From the NCBI RefSeq assembly GCF_003259335.1, contig NZ_QLLL01000012.1:1-64000 (forward strand): 64,000 bases of DNA, in the 5' to 3' direction. Under the pieces are notes generated by a model that worked only from the letters and a program-made list of their open reading frames with translations, was not told the origin of the DNA and did no database searches. This document shows positions 62,900 through 64,000 of this stretch, in pieces (position 1 is the first letter of the stretch; each line of letters starts with the position of its first letter). The stretch comes from Chitinophaga skermanii (GTDB lineage: Bacteria > Bacteroidota > Bacteroidia > Chitinophagales > Chitinophagaceae). Position numbers and translations under genes: made by a program.

Positions 62900-63592
62900 T
62901 TACATTTTAACGGTACGTCTTTCAATTCTGTTCTCATAATTCGCGCCTTGGAAGATGCGGTGCACATATATGCCTGGCACATGGATTTGATCTGGATCTA
63001 ATTCACCAGGCTGCACTAAATGCTCTACTTCCACGATAGTGATATTGCCTGCTTTTGCCATAGACGTACTAAAATTGCGCGTCGTTTTCCTGAATACGAG
63101 GTTACCCATGGTGTCGCCTTTCCAAGCTTTTACAATTGCAAAATCGGCGTGCAGGGCCAACTCCATCAAGTAATCTTTTCCATTAAAATGACGTACCTCT
63201 TTGCCTTCGGCGATTTCGGTACCCACCCCAGCTGGCGTAAAAAAGGCAGGAATACCCATGCCGGCCATTTGTATACGCGTGGCGAGTGTACCTTGTGGAA
63301 TTAGATCTACCTCCAATTCACCAGACAATAATTGTTTTTCGAACGTTGCATTTTCCCCCACATACGACGACATCATTTTCTTGATTTGCCTAGTTTGTAA
63401 AAGCAAACCCAGCCCGAAATCGTCGACCCCGGCATTATTGGAAATACAAGTTAGATTTTTGACGCCCTTGCGTACGAGGGCAGCGATGGTATTTTCTGGA
63501 ATGCCGCACAATCCGAAGCCGCCTAGCATAAGCGTGGCGTTATCGGCAATATCGTGAATGGCCTCATCTGCATTAGAAACAACTTTATTCAT
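62900..63592 (-). CDS. scoA: 3-oxoacid CoA-transferase subunit A
   Basis: Alpha subunit, 230 residues. LMLGGFGLCGIPENTIAALV, ISNNAGVDDFGLGLLL, PAFFTPAGVGTEIAEGKEVR and GNLVFRKTTRNFS are typical. scoA-scoB form an operon. An AtoDA assignment is less likely because the sequence matches the SCOT-type pair. Confidence 0.95.
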   Translation of the reverse strand: MNKVVSNADEAIHDIADNATLMLGGFGLCGIPENTIAALVRKGVKNLTCISNNAGVDDFGLGLLLQTRQIKKMMSSYVGENATFEKQLLSGELEVDLIPQGTLATRIQMAGMGIPAFFTPAGVGTEIAEGKEVRHFNGKDYLMELALHADFAIVKAWKGDTMGNLVFRKTTRNFSTSMAKAGNITIVEVEHLVQPGELDPDQIHVPGIYVHRIFQGANYENRIERRTVKM

Positions 63593-63754
63593 ACGAGGAT
63601 TGATTTAACGGCTTTAGCACGCCAATGGCGAGCATACCGTAATGTTTTGGTTACTATATCGTAGTGCACAATGAGTTGCACAGGTTTACATACGATTGTT
63701 TTGCTAACGTGTTGGGGTTTCCTTGGTTGGTTCAAACGTCACAATTACATACAC

Positions 63755-64000
63755 TTAGGAAACGCGAACAGGTGGTTCATATTTACCTCTTCCACGTTCA
63801 AGCGGAAGGTTTCTTAATCTCTTATTAACAGAATCTTTCTGTTGGTTCAATTGCTTCTTCTTATCGATCGCATCTTTTAAGGATGCAGCGCGAAGGGAAT
63901 CGGCTGTTTTCTTAAAGGTTATTTGCTGAATGGAATCAGCGCGTTTATTGATGATGGAATCTGCATTGATTTTATCACCATATATTTTCTTCACCGAATC
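63755..64000 (-). CDS. C-terminal fragment of a larger low-complexity protein
   Basis: The frame enters from the right window edge (the first visible codon pair is Asp-Ser) and ends at a TAA. About 80 residues are visible. They show a repeated xADSIxx / DSLxxAS pattern (SIINKRADSIQQ, TADSLRAASLKDA, KQLNQQKDSVNKR), a probable helical coiled-coil tail, ending RGKYEPPVRVS. Function cannot be told from this part. Confidence 0.75.
   Translation of the reverse strand, partial: DSVKKIYGDKINADSIINKRADSIQQITFKKTADSLRAASLKDAIDKKKQLNQQKDSVNKRLRNLPLERGRGKYEPPVRVS

Noticed and set aside
1-64000. tRNA or rRNA genes
   Set aside because: No cloverleaf-like T-loop/acceptor arrangement or conserved rRNA segment was recognised on either strand by eye; a tRNAscan-SE run would settle it.

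Overview
The window is one stretch of a Bacteroidota chromosome, most likely from the Chitinophagales/Chitinophagaceae. Direct evidence is the 2,409-residue SprA translocon of the type IX secretion system, a gliding-motility/T9SS type-B C-terminal domain protein, a TonB-dependent receptor, the two-part PurS form of FGAM synthase, futalosine-pathway menaquinone genes (mqnB, mqnD), and promoters of the Bacteroidota form TTTG-N18/19-TAnnTTTG. The family-level placement is inference. Genes sit on both strands in short operons separated by clear hairpin terminators. No tRNA, rRNA or CRISPR array was seen.

Layout. 1-1331 is an IS3-family insertion sequence whose outer end is the first base of the window. 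1.5-7.2 kb holds citrate synthase, an LptF/G permease, tgt, a glycosyltransferase and rsmG. 7.3-10.6 kb is more accessory: two unknown AT-rich genes, an ECF sigma cassette and a DinB-like protein. 10.7-31.9 kb is mostly housekeeping: M1 peptidase, nitroreductase, rsmI, purS, pssA, pepP, pckA, folD, queE, an OmpA/PD40 protein, an acid phosphatase lipoprotein, dprA, guaB and lnt. 32-40 kb holds a T9SS-type secreted protein, an SDR enzyme and a probable metal- or cofactor-uptake module (Cys-rich exported protein, TonB receptor, BNR-fold lipoprotein). 40.5-49.6 kb is sprA-ruvA and fabH. 49.7-54.7 kb has a methyltransferase with a mini-ArsR partner, a Nudix-type regulator, another DinB protein, a Cys/Met PLP enzyme and a GNAT. 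55.6-64 kb has fabD, folE-queD, mqnB-mqnD, a photolyase, a class IV aminotransferase and a 3-oxoacid CoA-transferase pair.

Pathways. FolE, QueD, QueE and Tgt are four queuosine steps scattered over 54 kb. MqnB and MqnD are two menaquinone steps. FabD and FabH start fatty-acid synthesis. GltA, PckA and the CoA-transferase touch central carbon metabolism. SprA is the export pore that would secrete the T9SS-type protein at 32.8 kb.

The most unusual signal is non-coding. Several long intergenic gaps are built on an 11-bp lattice of degenerate units, each a W-rich half followed by a G-rich half (or the complement). They lie at 1332-1459, 32036-32222, 55005-55163 and 55395-55548, with a weaker one near 35662. 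The motif differs between loci but the period does not; in part of the 32 kb array it becomes alternating 10/11 bp, the DNA helical repeat. The IS element appears to be inserted inside one such array. A second non-coding family, a bipartite double-hairpin element, is present twice (40246 and 54804) with compensatory changes in its second stem.
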